A stretch of 33,413 nucleotides of DNA from an uncultured Alphaproteobacteria bacterium (GCA_902826095.1 CADEDN010000036.1:1-33413); one strand, 5' to 3'. Numbered from the stretch's first letter, positions 17,074-25,487 are shown. The notes: a model not told the origin generated them from the sequence alone. Translations and numbers: made by a program.

Positions 17074-17552
17074 TCGCCCTCATGAGCGCCGCTGTCGCCC
17101 GGAGACGATCGTAACGCCGATTCGAGGCGCTGCAGCCCGTCAAAAAACGCGCGCCGCTGCTGGTCGTTCAGCGCGGCGAGCAAAGCCTCTTCATAGGCGA
17201 GCGCGATCGCCGCGATCCGGTCGAAAACAGAGCGCCCTTTCCGGGTGAGCTTTAGCGCCGAGACCCGGCGGTCCGACGCCGGCGCACGCGCGATCAGACC
17301 CTTGGTTTCCAGCGAGGCGACGGAACGGCTGACGGCCATTTTGTCCATCGGCGTTTTCGCGACCACATCGCGGGCCGCAACGCTCGGCGCCTCGGCGACG
17401 ACGGCGAGCACGCGCCATTCAGGGATCGTGACGCCCTCGCCCGCATAGGCCGCGCCAAGACGCTCGCTGATTTCGCGTCCAAGAACTGCAATCCGATAGG
17501 GCGCGAATTCCGCAAGATCGAACCGGGACGCGGCGCCCGCCTCATCATTCAT
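17070..17552 (-). CDS. MarR family transcription regulator
   Basis: A 160-residue winged-helix regulator. VTIPEWRVLAVVAEAPSVAA leads into the recognition region MDKMAVSRSVASLETKGLIAR (split here: 'MDKMAVSRSV' and 'LETKGLIAR'), then the wing with SDRRVSALKLT and a C-terminal dimerisation helix. The ATG at 17552 overlaps the hpd stop (ATGA). The probable target is the palindrome at 18644-18667 in front of hpd, giving autoregulation of the whole operon, with an aromatic metabolite as a plausible inducer; the inducer is inference. Confidence 0.88.
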   Translation of the reverse strand: MNDEAGAASRFDLAEFAPYRIAVLGREISERLGAAYAGEGVTIPEWRVLAVVAEAPSVAARDVVAKTPMDKMAVSRSVASLETKGLIARAPASDRRVSALKLTRKGRSVFDRIAAIALAYEEALLAALNDQQRRAFFDGLQRLESALRSSPGDSGAHEGE

Positions 17553-18616
17553 GCGGAGGCCTTCAACACCCCGCGCCTGATCTGATCGAGCTCGATCGAC
17601 TCAAAAAGCGCGCGAAAATTCCCTTCGCCGAAGCCGTCATTCCCTTTGCGCTGAATGATCTCGAAGAAAATCGGCCCAATCGCGTCCTGCGTGAAAATCT
17701 GCAGGAGCAGGCCCTGCCCCTGCGTCGGTGCGCCGTCGATCAAAATGTGATTGCGCTGAAGCCGCTCCAAATCTTCGCCATGGTCGCCGACGCGCTCGGC
17801 GACTTTTTCGTAATAGGCGTCGAGAGTCGATTGAAACGGAATCTTGCGGCGGCGCAGCTCCTCGACCGTCGCGTAGATGTCGTTCGTTCCAAGGGCGATA
17901 TGCTGAATGCCTTCCCCATTGTAGCGGGAAATGAATTCCTCGATCTGGGATTTGTCGTCCTGGCTTTCATTGAGCGGTATGCGGATTTTTCCGCACGGGC
18001 TCGTCATCGCCTTTGAAACGAGCCCGGTCAGCTTTCCTTCGATATCGAAATAGCGAATCTCGCGGAAATTGAAAATCTTCTCGTAATAGTCCGCCCAGAT
18101 CTTCATGTTGCCGCGGCGCAAATTGTGGGTCAAATGATCGATATAGGCGAGCCCTGCCGCATGCTTGCGCGCGTCCGCGCCTTTGATCGGCTCAAAATCG
18201 ACATCGTAGATCGTTCTCGCGCCGTAGCGGTCAACCAGATAGACGTTTAGGCCGCCGATCCCCTCGATGCCGGGGATGTTGAGCTCCATCGGGCCGGTCT
18301 TGGCTTCGATCGGCTTGGCGCCGCGGCGGATCGCTTCGCGAAACGCGAACGCGGCGTCCTTGACGCGGAACGCCATCGCGTTGGCGCCGGCGCCGTGCTG
18401 GTTGCGGAAAGACTCTGGCTGGCCTTTCGGCTCCCGGTTCAGCAGAAAGTTGATTTCGCCTTGCGCGTAATGAACGACGTCTTTCGAGCGGTGCCTGCCG
18501 ACCGCCGTGAAGCCCATCTGTTCAAACAGCGCGGCGAGCCGCTCGGGCTCCGGGCCCGTATATTCGACGAACTCGAATCCGTCGGTGCCCAAGGGATTTT
18601 CAAAGAGGTCGGCCAT
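17549..18616 (-). CDS. hpd: 4-hydroxyphenylpyruvate dioxygenase
   Basis: A 355-residue non-haem iron dioxygenase that converts 4-hydroxyphenylpyruvate to homogentisate in tyrosine degradation. The three Fe(II) ligands are visible: H161 in YIDHLTHN, H239 in GIQHIALGTNDI and E319 in FFEIIQRKG. The C-terminal GFGEGNFRALFESIE helix covers the active site. The ATG at 18616 has GGAG about eight bases upstream; the alternative ATG at 18655 lies inside the operator palindrome and adds 13 residues without family match, so it is rejected. First gene of hpd-marR-hydrolase. maiA lies divergently about 500 bases away, but homogentisate dioxygenase and fumarylacetoacetase genes are not in the window. Confidence 0.95.
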   Translation of the reverse strand: MADLFENPLGTDGFEFVEYTGPEPERLAALFEQMGFTAVGRHRSKDVVHYAQGEINFLLNREPKGQPESFRNQHGAGANAMAFRVKDAAFAFREAIRRGAKPIEAKTGPMELNIPGIEGIGGLNVYLVDRYGARTIYDVDFEPIKGADARKHAAGLAYIDHLTHNLRRGNMKIWADYYEKIFNFREIRYFDIEGKLTGLVSKAMTSPCGKIRIPLNESQDDKSQIEEFISRYNGEGIQHIALGTNDIYATVEELRRRKIPFQSTLDAYYEKVAERVGDHGEDLERLQRNHILIDGAPTQGQGLLLQIFTQDAIGPIFFEIIQRKGNDGFGEGNFRALFESIELDQIRRGVLKASA

Positions 18617-18643
18617 GCCGGGCGCTCCGTCTGGGTTGCCGGC

Positions 18644-18667
18644 AATTGGTAACATAAGTTACTAATT
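18644..18667. promoter_or_regulatory. Palindromic operator upstream of hpd, probable MarR site
   Basis: Half-sites AATTGGTAAC and GTTACTAATT are separated by four bases and match at 9 of 10 positions when one is reversed. The AT-rich palindrome stands out from its surroundings and sits about 28 bases ahead of the hpd start, where it would cover the promoter or early transcript. Size and symmetry fit a MarR dimer, and a marR gene is in the same operon. Confidence 0.65.
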
Positions 18668-18688
18668 AATCCAGCCCCCGGAAGGCGC

Positions 18689-19075
18689 CTATTTCGCGTC
18701 CGCCCGGTTGGCGGCGGCGATCAGCGCGCGCGCGGCGGTCTCGAACGGGACTTCCGGCAAGAACCGCTCCTGCAGCATGGCGGCGAACTCCGAAAGCCGC
18801 CAGTCGATCATCACCGTACCCTTGTCGAGGACCTTGTTTAGCACGTCATTATAGCGAAAGCGCCCTTTGAAGTCTGGATGGCGCTCGATGACGCGCAGGC
18901 AATTGGCGAGATCGAGCAGCACCCGGCCGTCATGGAAACGCAGATTCTCCCGAGCCCAGCGCTCATCATCGACATTGACGACGTCCGCTTCGACATCGAT
19001 GACCAACGCGTTCGTCGCCGCCATAACACCCGCCTGAATACCGCGCTCGCGAGCATCGTCGACCTGGTTTGGCAT
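18689..19075 (-). CDS. Small protein resembling part of phage VapE / primase proteins, probable remnant
   Basis: A 128-residue frame counted from the ATG at 19075; the frame is open to a TTG at 19126. The segment DLANCLRVIERHPDFKG, followed by FRYNDVLNKV, a D-rich gap, and LSEFAAMLQERFLPEVPFE, follows the region that precedes the helicase domain in virulence-associated protein E and phage primase proteins (an 'N-L-x-x-L...P-x-x-G...YN' pattern, then an alternating 'LQ' helix). The P-loop ATPase domain that should follow is absent, so this looks like a fragment of a phage or island gene left between hpd and maiA. It could also be an unrelated small protein. The resemblance is from memory of the family pattern. 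Confidence 0.5.
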   Translation of the reverse strand: MPNQVDDARERGIQAGVMAATNALVIDVEADVVNVDDERWARENLRFHDGRVLLDLANCLRVIERHPDFKGRFRYNDVLNKVLDKGTVMIDWRLSEFAAMLQERFLPEVPFETAARALIAAANRADAK

Positions 19076-19128
19076 TTCGAGAAGAATGCGCGATAAAATC
19101 GAACCGCCGCGTTCAGAAAGCGTCAACC

Positions 19129-19770
19129 ATGAAATTGTTCGGCTATTGGCGCTCTAGCGCGACCTATCGCGTCAGGATCGCGATGGAGCTGAAGGGGCTC
19201 GAATTCGACTACGAACCGGTCAACCTCCTGAAGGGCGAACAGCGCTCGCCCGCGTTTTTGCGGCGAAACCCGCAAGGCCTTGTTCCGGCGCTGCAGACGA
19301 AAGAGGGCGCGATCTTGACCCAGTCGATCGCGATCGTCGAGTTCCTTGAAGAGCGCTACCCAGAAACGCCGCTGCTGCCGCACGACGCCGAGCAGCGCGC
19401 GAAGGCGCGCGCCATCGCCGCGATCATCGCCTGCGAGGCGCAGCCATTCATGAACCTCCGCATCCAGACCTATTTGAAAGAGGAGTGCGATTTCGACGCA
19501 GACGCCGTCAAGTCCTGGCTCAACCGCTGGTCGGGCGGCGCCATGGCGTCCGTCGAGTCGCTGATCGCGCGGGAGAAAGGACCGTTCTGTCTCGGCGACA
19601 AGCCGACCGTCGCGGACGCCTTCCTCGTTCCGCAGATGTTCGGCGCGCTGCGGTTCGGGATTGATCTGTCGAAGGCGGCGCGTATCAAGGCGGTCTACGA
19701 TCATTGCAATTCGCTCGACGCCTTCAAACGCGCCCACCCGCAAAATCAGCCGGACGCCATTCCAGGATGA
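19129..19770 (+). CDS. maiA: Maleylacetoacetate isomerase (zeta-class GST)
   Basis: A 213-residue glutathione-dependent enzyme that isomerises maleylacetoacetate to fumarylacetoacetate in tyrosine degradation. SSATYRVRIAMELKG (9-23) is the zeta-class glutathione-binding motif, followed by the thioredoxin-like domain with NPQGLVPAL and QSIAIVEFLEERYP, then the helical C-terminal domain with ADAFLVPQ. The ATG at 19129 is divergent from the VapE-like fragment. Its stop overlaps the next start (ATGA), so it is translated together with the gamma-carbonic anhydrase gene. It belongs to the same pathway as hpd although it is on the opposite strand. Confidence 0.93.
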   Translation: MKLFGYWRSSATYRVRIAMELKGLEFDYEPVNLLKGEQRSPAFLRRNPQGLVPALQTKEGAILTQSIAIVEFLEERYPETPLLPHDAEQRAKARAIAAIIACEAQPFMNLRIQTYLKEECDFDADAVKSWLNRWSGGAMASVESLIAREKGPFCLGDKPTVADAFLVPQMFGALRFGIDLSKAARIKAVYDHCNSLDAFKRAHPQNQPDAIPG

Positions 19771-20312
19771 CGATGAAACCCCTGATCTTCGCCATTGGCG
19801 ACAAGAAGCCGAAAATTCACGCGACCGCTTTCATCGCGCCGGGCGCCGTCATTTGCGGCGACGTCGAGATCGCCGAAAACGCTTCGGTCTGGTACGGCTG
19901 CGTGCTGCGCGGCGACTCGAACAGGATCGTCGTCGGCGCCGGATCAAACGTTCAGGACGGCACGATCATTCATGCGGACGAGCCGGAGCTTGGCGGCGTG
20001 CCGACGATCATCGGCAAGCATGCGTTGATCGGGCACAAATGCATGCTTCACGGCGCGACCATCGAAGACGAGGGTTTTGTCGGCATGGGCGCCGTCATGC
20101 TCGACGGGTCGATCGTGCGGACCGGCGGCATGCTCGCCGCCGGCGCCTTCCTTTCGCAGCGCAAGATCGTGCCCGCGGGCGAATTGTGGGCCGGCATGCC
20201 GGCGAAAAAATTCCGCGACCTTCGCGAGGGCGAAGACAAAATGGCGGTCGGCGGCGCGCACCACTATATGGTCGAAGCGCGCACGCACGCCGCCGCATTG
20301 TTGAAAGACTAA
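19767..20312 (+). CDS. Gamma-carbonic anhydrase family protein (left-handed beta-helix)
   Basis: A 181-residue hexapeptide-repeat protein. The zinc-ligand histidines of gamma-carbonic anhydrases are at H69 (DGTIIHAD), H90 and H95 (IGHKCMLHG), and SVWYGCVLRGD at 40-50 is typical. Such proteins form trimers with zinc between subunits; many bacterial members (YrdA/PaaY-like) are not proven to hydrate CO2 in the cell. The start is ATG 19767 inside the maiA stop (ATGA). Its stop overlaps that of the convergent small membrane protein gene. Confidence 0.9.
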   Translation: MTMKPLIFAIGDKKPKIHATAFIAPGAVICGDVEIAENASVWYGCVLRGDSNRIVVGAGSNVQDGTIIHADEPELGGVPTIIGKHALIGHKCMLHGATIEDEGFVGMGAVMLDGSIVRTGGMLAAGAFLSQRKIVPAGELWAGMPAKKFRDLREGEDKMAVGGAHHYMVEARTHAAALLKD

Positions 20313-20698
20313 GCCGCCTTGCGGCCGCCCGCCGCCAATGCCGCGAGCAAACCCTGCGCCGCGCCCCAGCCAATCCCGCGCCGTGCGACATCGACGATAT
20401 CAGCGCCCGGCGCCGCGCCCTCGATGAACAGTTTGAAGAATAGAGCGTAAGCGGCGACGCAGAAGACGATTCCGGCGATCGTCGAAGCGAGCAATTTGAC
20501 CGCCAATGCGCCGGGAAGAGCGCGCGCGAAGGCGAGGCACGCAAGAAAAGGCGCGACGCCGGTCAGCGCGACCAGAATGGCGACATTTTGCGCATAGGCC
20601 GGGACAAAGACCGGCGGGGCCGCCGCTGAATATTTGAACACGGCGTAGGCGGCGAGGAATGCGACATAGCCGATAACGCCTAGCATTGAAGTCCGCAT
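20309..20698 (-). CDS. Small integral membrane protein, no known function
   Basis: A 129-residue, very hydrophobic protein with about four membrane segments (roughly 5-23, 35-58, 66-88, 107-123) and a short basic C-terminus (GGRKAA). The ATG at 20698 has an excellent ribosome binding site (AGGAGGGG, six bases upstream), which decides against the longer frame back to 20803. I do not recognise a family. The stop overlaps the stop of the convergent carbonic anhydrase gene by four bases, and the gene is divergent from the MFS transporter gene. Confidence 0.75.
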   Translation of the reverse strand: MRTSMLGVIGYVAFLAAYAVFKYSAAAPPVFVPAYAQNVAILVALTGVAPFLACLAFARALPGALAVKLLASTIAGIVFCVAAYALFFKLFIEGAAPGADIVDVARRGIGWGAAQGLLAALAAGGRKAA

Positions 20699-20869
20699 GA
20701 AGATCCCCTCCTGTTGCACGGAGGTTATCATCGGCAGGGCCACAGCCGCGCTCGCTTCGGCCCGCCGGACGCACGCCTGGTCGCAGGGATCGCCTTGAAA
20801 CATGGGGCGCGCAAGGGCATGGTCGCGCTTCCCCGTTGAGTGACCTTCCCCCGATCATCAGGAACTCAA

Positions 20870-22534
20870 ATGACCGACGCCGCTCAGTCTGCGCCGACCG
20901 CGACCAAATCGGCCGAGCGCCTCGTGATCGGCGCCTCTTCGCTCGGCACGATGTTCGAGTGGTATGATTTCTTCCTGTACGGCGCGCTCGCGACCTACAT
21001 CGCCAAGCACTTTTTCTCGGGCGTCAACGAGACGACGGGCTTCATCTTCGCGCTCGCCGCCTTCGCCGCCGGCTTTATCGTCCGTCCGCTCGGCGCGCTG
21101 GTGTTCGGACGCATCGGCGACATTGTCGGCCGCAAGAACACTTTTCTGGTGACGATGGGCGTCATGGGTCTGTCGACTTTTGTCGTCGGGCTTCTCCCCG
21201 GCTATGATGCGATTGGCGTCGCGGCGCCGGTCATTCTGGTCTTCCTGCGATTGCTGCAGGGTCTCGCGATCGGCGGGGAATATGGCGGCGCGGCGATCTA
21301 CGTCGCCGAACATGCGCCGGATGAGAAACGCGGCCTCCATACGAGCTGGATTCAGACGACGGCCGCCTTCGGCCTTTTGCTGTCGCTCCTGATCATTATG
21401 ATGACGCGCGCCGCGCTCGCGCCCGACGCCTTCGAATCCTGGGGCTGGCGGGTTCCGTTCCTGATTTCGATTTTTCTGCTTGCGATCTCGCTCTGGATCC
21501 GCATGCGCCTCAATGAAAGCCCGGTCTTCCAGCGAATGAAGGACGAGGGCGAGACGTCTAAGGCGCCGTTCCGCGAGTCTTTCGGCAAATGGCCGAACCT
21601 CAAGATCGTCCTCATCGCGCTGTTCGGCTGCGTCGCCGGGCAGGCGGTGACGTTCTACACCGGCACTTTTTACACGCTCTATTATCTTGAGCGGATATTG
21701 AAGGTCGACGGCCTCACCGCCAATGTGCTGATGGCCTCGGCGCTCGTCATCGGCGCGCCGCTCTATGTCTTGTTCGGTTTGCTGTCCGACCGGATCGGCC
21801 GCAAGCGGATCATCATGGCGGGCCTTGCGCTGGCGACGCTCTTTTATTTCCCGCTGTTCAAGGCGCTGACGGCGGCAGCCAATCCCGCGCTCGCCGCGGC
21901 GCAGGCGACGGCGCCCGTGACCGTTTACGCGGATTCCGACGCCTGCTCCTTTCAGTTTGATCCCGTCGGAAAATCCAAATTCGACCGCAAGGCCTGCGAC
22001 ATCGCGAAATCGACGCTCGCGCGCGCATCCGTCACCTACAAGAATGCGCCGCTCGACAAGGGCGGCGAAACGCGCATCGAGATTGGCGGCGAAATCATCG
22101 CGGCGCCGGATGTCGGCGCCCTGAACGCTGAAGACCGCGCGGCGGCGATCAGCGCTTTTCAGCAGCGGACGGCGAGCGCGCTCGCGTCGGTCGGCTATCC
22201 CGCTTCGGCTGATCCCGACCGGATCAACCGTCCGCTGGTCGTGCTGCTGGTCGTCCTGCTGCTGACGATCACCACAATGTGCTACGGCCCGATGGCGGCG
22301 CTCTTGGTCGAGCTGTTCCCCGCGCGCATCCGCTACACGTCGATGTCGCTCCCCTATCACATCGGCAATGGCTGGTTCGGCGGCCTGATGCCGACGACCG
22401 CGTTCGCGATCATCGCCGCGACCGGCGATATCTATGCGGGGCTATGGTATCCCGTCCTGATCGCCGCCGTCACCCTGGCGGTCGGCTTGCTTCTGCTTCC
22501 CGAGACGCTCGGCCGGCATGTCGAACATCGCTGA
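20870..22534 (+). CDS. MFS transporter, metabolite:H+ symporter family, with an inserted extra-membrane domain
   Basis: A 554-residue inner-membrane transporter of the MHS type (relatives of KgtP, ShiA and ProP). ASSLGTMFEWYDFFLYGAL at 22-40 is the family N-terminus; GRIGDIVGRKN (about 77-87) and LSDRIGRKR are the two MFS loop motifs, and RLLQGLAIGGEYGGAA is the fifth-helix signature. After the ninth or so membrane helix there is an insertion of roughly 110 residues (about 337-450) with two cysteines (DACSF and KACDI), predicted to be outside the membrane. Substrate unknown; organic acids or amino-acid-like compounds are usual. The ATG at 20870 follows AGGA at good spacing. It ends six bases before the stop of the convergent beta-helix protein gene. 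Confidence 0.9.
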   Translation: MTDAAQSAPTATKSAERLVIGASSLGTMFEWYDFFLYGALATYIAKHFFSGVNETTGFIFALAAFAAGFIVRPLGALVFGRIGDIVGRKNTFLVTMGVMGLSTFVVGLLPGYDAIGVAAPVILVFLRLLQGLAIGGEYGGAAIYVAEHAPDEKRGLHTSWIQTTAAFGLLLSLLIIMMTRAALAPDAFESWGWRVPFLISIFLLAISLWIRMRLNESPVFQRMKDEGETSKAPFRESFGKWPNLKIVLIALFGCVAGQAVTFYTGTFYTLYYLERILKVDGLTANVLMASALVIGAPLYVLFGLLSDRIGRKRIIMAGLALATLFYFPLFKALTAAANPALAAAQATAPVTVYADSDACSFQFDPVGKSKFDRKACDIAKSTLARASVTYKNAPLDKGGETRIEIGGEIIAAPDVGALNAEDRAAAISAFQQRTASALASVGYPASADPDRINRPLVVLLVVLLLTITTMCYGPMAALLVELFPARIRYTSMSLPYHIGNGWFGGLMPTTAFAIIAATGDIYAGLWYPVLIAAVTLAVGLLLLPETLGRHVEHR

Positions 22535-22540
22535 CGCGCG

Positions 22541-25141
22541 CTATTGCAAGGCGAGCGATCCTTGCGGGACCCAGCCGTCGGCGCCCGTTTCGAAATCGAC
22601 GAACCACCAGCTGACGCCGTTCTTCACATAAGGATCGGTCGCGAGGCCGCCGGACGCGAGAACGCCCCGTGCGCCGCGTGGCTTTAGTTCGAGCTGCGCG
22701 CCCTTCGGATTGGCCCGCGCCCACTCTTGCGCGACATTGATCTGAACAGCCGCGCCAAGCACGAATGCGCCGCCGGGCGGCGGTGGGGGCGGCGGCTGGT
22801 CGTCGTTGATGATCAGTCCGTTCGCGGTCGAATTCCCGATGGCGCCATTCGACGGATTTGAGAGCGTCACCGCGAAATTCTCGTCCGGTTCGACATTTGT
22901 GTCGCCCGCCACGGGAATTGACACGGATTTGACCGCCTCATTCGCGGCGAAAGTCATGATTCCCGTTGGAAAAGCGCCGCCGAAATCAGCGATGTCCGCG
23001 GGGCTGGGCGCCGACCCCGCCGTCGCATAGGCGACCGACGATGGCGAGGACAGATCGCCTGACCGCGTGACGCTGAATGAAAATGCGGTTTGACCGGCGT
23101 TTCCTTCGCTGAGATTGGCGGCCGCCGCCGCAATCGAAATGGTCGGCGCCGTAGGCGGCGGGGGCGGCGGCGGCGGGGGCGGCGGCGGCGGGCTTCCCGA
23201 AACGGTGATCGACCGAATGGCCGTCGTCGATCCGCCAGGGCCGGTGCAGGTCAGGACGTGATCGCCGCTCGTCGCGGCGGTCAAGGTCTCCGCGCCAATC
23301 ACCGATTTGACGCCCGACCACAATCCTGACGCGACACATTCCGATGCGTAAATCGCCGGCGGAACGCCGGCCGCCCATCGCAAATTGACCGGCTCGCCGA
23401 CATTGTAAGAGTTCTTGTCCGAAAGCACGGTCACGACCGGCTTCGGGATCTGGCCGTTCGGGGAGACAAACGCCACGCGGTTCACATAGTCGGTGTGGTT
23501 GTTCAGCGAGCAGATCAGATCAAAGGATGCGATGCCTTCGACAATGACGACGCTATCGACGCCGGAAACCTGTGTGGGGCTGGCGACGCGGTTCCAGCTC
23601 TTGTTGCAGGACGCCGCCCGCGCATCATAGGTGACCGTCACCGTTGACCCGGAAGGCGCCGCCTTCGGCGTTACGGTGAAAGTCCTGATTGCGACATCGG
23701 CGACGGTTCCAAGCAAAAAATTGCAGGTCGTATTGGCGCCGGGGCCGGACGCGCGCCCGACATTCGATCCGCCATTGTCCCCGGCGCGGTCATTCAGATA
23801 TTCTTCGAGGTTTGTGTAGCCGTCGCCGTCCTGATCGCCGTTTCTGTCCGCGCTATTGCCCGGATCGAGCCCAAGCGCTGTTTCCCAGGCGTCCGCCATC
23901 CCGTCCGCATCGGCGTCCGCCGCCGGCGCCCCGCCGGCGAGCGTCGGCCAGCCGCCGACGGTCGCGGGATCGCTGATGACGCTTCCCCGGCAAGTGCGCA
24001 CTTCGTTGGCGATGCGGGCGTCGGCGCTGTCGCGAACAGGGTGGGTCGCGCCAGCGAACGCCAACACGTCCTCATACGCTTGTTGCGGCCTGGAAATCGA
24101 ACTCGCAGGGAGAGAGAGAGAGCCTGACCCGACCGGCGCGGTCTTTGAATATTGCCAGTCTTCCGGATCGAGCACGGTCCGTTCGTCGAAAGCCCCGCTT
24201 CGCCGGTTGGAGTCGAGATTGTCGTAAACATATATCTCGTGCGTCGCGAGATCGTTGTTATGGAAAAGATCGACCGACCATCGATTGGCTTTCTTGATCG
24301 TCGACGGGCCGACGATCGCGATATTGCCGACCCAGTTGACGTGGCTGACGCCATGCCTGTCGTAAATTTCCGCGTAATATTCCGCCGGATTGTAGGTCAC
24401 ATTATTGATGAAATCGAACTGGCCGACGATTCCGAGATTGGGATTGCGCCGGTTGCTATGGGCGATGAGATTGTGGTGGAAAGAAATGTCCTGCGCGGCG
24501 TAACCGATATAGACGCCGTTGCTGTGATTGCCCTTGGGGTGATTGGCGCTCTTCAGACCCTCATAGATCATGCTCCATTGGACGGTGATGTTCCGTGCGT
24601 TCGCAACCATGGCGCCGCCGGACGTTCCGCTGTTGCCGACGATATTGAAGATTTCATCATTGCCCCACGACATCGACATGTGATCGAGAATGATGTCGCG
24701 TCCGTCGACGACGACGGCGTCGACATTGCTGGAGACCGTTTGCGGCGGACCCGGCCGCACCCGCAAATGCCGGACGATGACGTCATGCGTCCCGATGTAA
24801 AGCGGATAAAAGACGGAACTCGTATTGCGGATCGTCAGCATGACGCCGCCGCCGGGCGCGGTCTGGCCGGCGATCGTCAGATAGGGCGACGTCACGCGAA
24901 TCGCATCGCTGACGCGGATCTCCCCGCTGACCGCGAAGACGCAGGTTCTCGGGCCGGTCGCTTCGGCGCAGGCGCGCAACGAGCCTTGCCCGCTGTTATT
25001 CAGATTGCTGACGATATGGACGTCGCCGCCGCGCCCGCCCTTGGCGAATTTCCCAAATCCTTCCGCGGTCGGAAAGGCGAGTTGCTGCGCATTGGCTGCG
25101 CCGGCGAACAAGGCGAACAGAAACGTCCACAGAACTTTCAT
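22541..25141 (-). CDS. Secreted multidomain beta-helix protein (pectate-lyase-like) with Calx-beta and SH3-like domains
   Basis: An 866-residue exported protein. Residues 1-18 form a signal peptide (ending NAQQL). Residues about 20-400 read as a right-handed beta-helix like polysaccharide lyase family 1: FPTAEGFGKFAKGGRGGDV, DRDGVSH-like turns, ILDHMSMSWGNDE and FHHNLIAHSNRRNP. About 408-450 is a calcium-binding Asp-rich linker of thrombospondin-3/EF-hand type (DADADGMADAWE and DGDGYTNLEEYL). Ig-like repeats follow to about 645, a poly-proline spacer at about 650-663, a Calx-beta domain (SEGNAGQTAFSFSV, DTNVEPDENFAVTL), a second short proline run, and a C-terminal SH3-like domain (WWFVDFETGADGWVP). 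The likely role is binding or cleaving an acidic polysaccharide. ATG start 25141, with GGGGAG upstream. Divergent from the TpsB gene. Confidence 0.85.
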   Translation of the reverse strand: MKVLWTFLFALFAGAANAQQLAFPTAEGFGKFAKGGRGGDVHIVSNLNNSGQGSLRACAEATGPRTCVFAVSGEIRVSDAIRVTSPYLTIAGQTAPGGGVMLTIRNTSSVFYPLYIGTHDVIVRHLRVRPGPPQTVSSNVDAVVVDGRDIILDHMSMSWGNDEIFNIVGNSGTSGGAMVANARNITVQWSMIYEGLKSANHPKGNHSNGVYIGYAAQDISFHHNLIAHSNRRNPNLGIVGQFDFINNVTYNPAEYYAEIYDRHGVSHVNWVGNIAIVGPSTIKKANRWSVDLFHNNDLATHEIYVYDNLDSNRRSGAFDERTVLDPEDWQYSKTAPVGSGSLSLPASSISRPQQAYEDVLAFAGATHPVRDSADARIANEVRTCRGSVISDPATVGGWPTLAGGAPAADADADGMADAWETALGLDPGNSADRNGDQDGDGYTNLEEYLNDRAGDNGGSNVGRASGPGANTTCNFLLGTVADVAIRTFTVTPKAAPSGSTVTVTYDARAASCNKSWNRVASPTQVSGVDSVVIVEGIASFDLICSLNNHTDYVNRVAFVSPNGQIPKPVVTVLSDKNSYNVGEPVNLRWAAGVPPAIYASECVASGLWSGVKSVIGAETLTAATSGDHVLTCTGPGGSTTAIRSITVSGSPPPPPPPPPPPPPTAPTISIAAAAANLSEGNAGQTAFSFSVTRSGDLSSPSSVAYATAGSAPSPADIADFGGAFPTGIMTFAANEAVKSVSIPVAGDTNVEPDENFAVTLSNPSNGAIGNSTANGLIINDDQPPPPPPPGGAFVLGAAVQINVAQEWARANPKGAQLELKPRGARGVLASGGLATDPYVKNGVSWWFVDFETGADGWVPQGSLALQ
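24111..24122. repeat. (AG)6 dinucleotide repeat inside the beta-helix protein gene
   Basis: Six AG units, flanked by GGG and CC, read (CT)6 on the coding strand and encode part of a Ser/Leu stretch. Slippage of one unit would shift the frame, so phase variation is possible; six units is at the short end for this. Confidence 0.5.
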
Positions 25142-25487
25142 CGGTCAACTCCCCAACCGAAACCGCATCACGCAAAGGAAGCGGGCCCCAACATGAGCCG
25201 GCGAACCGACATCCTAGCGAATAATTCAAGGACAAGTCGCGCACGCCGATCAAAGAGAGTGCACAACATCACTTGAAATATCCAGCCAGAGCCTTGTTCG
25301 GGGGAATTCGCCCGCCGCTTGCAACCTCAAGATGGGGCGATCGGACCGTGCGGCAAGCGCGATAATCGCCGCTTTGAGGGACGCTCCTTTCCGCCGCCAT
25401 TAGCGTTCTGCTGTCGACCGCCCTTTCATTTCGCCCGATTGAGCCTTAATCATTGATCAGGGCGGGGCCCCGGGGACGATCCAAAAA
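25142..25487. other. Divergent intergenic region between the beta-helix gene and tpsB
   Basis: 346 bases without a supportable gene. It contains ribosome binding sites at each end (GGGGAG before the minus-strand gene; CGGGGA before the tpsB ATG) and a GGGGCCCC palindrome near 25464. I do not see a convincing -35/-10 pair or a regulator site. Confidence 0.5.

Noticed and set aside
18617-18655. Upstream ATG for hpd at 18655
   Set aside because: It lies inside the operator palindrome and lacks a ribosome binding site; the ATG at 18616 has GGAG at good distance.
20858-22360. 500-residue minus-strand reading frame
   Set aside because: Antisense to the MFS transporter; the charged, repetitive composition is the shadow of hydrophobic helices.
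24152-25276. 374-residue plus-strand reading frame
   Set aside because: Antisense to the beta-helix protein, which has a clear signal peptide and domains.
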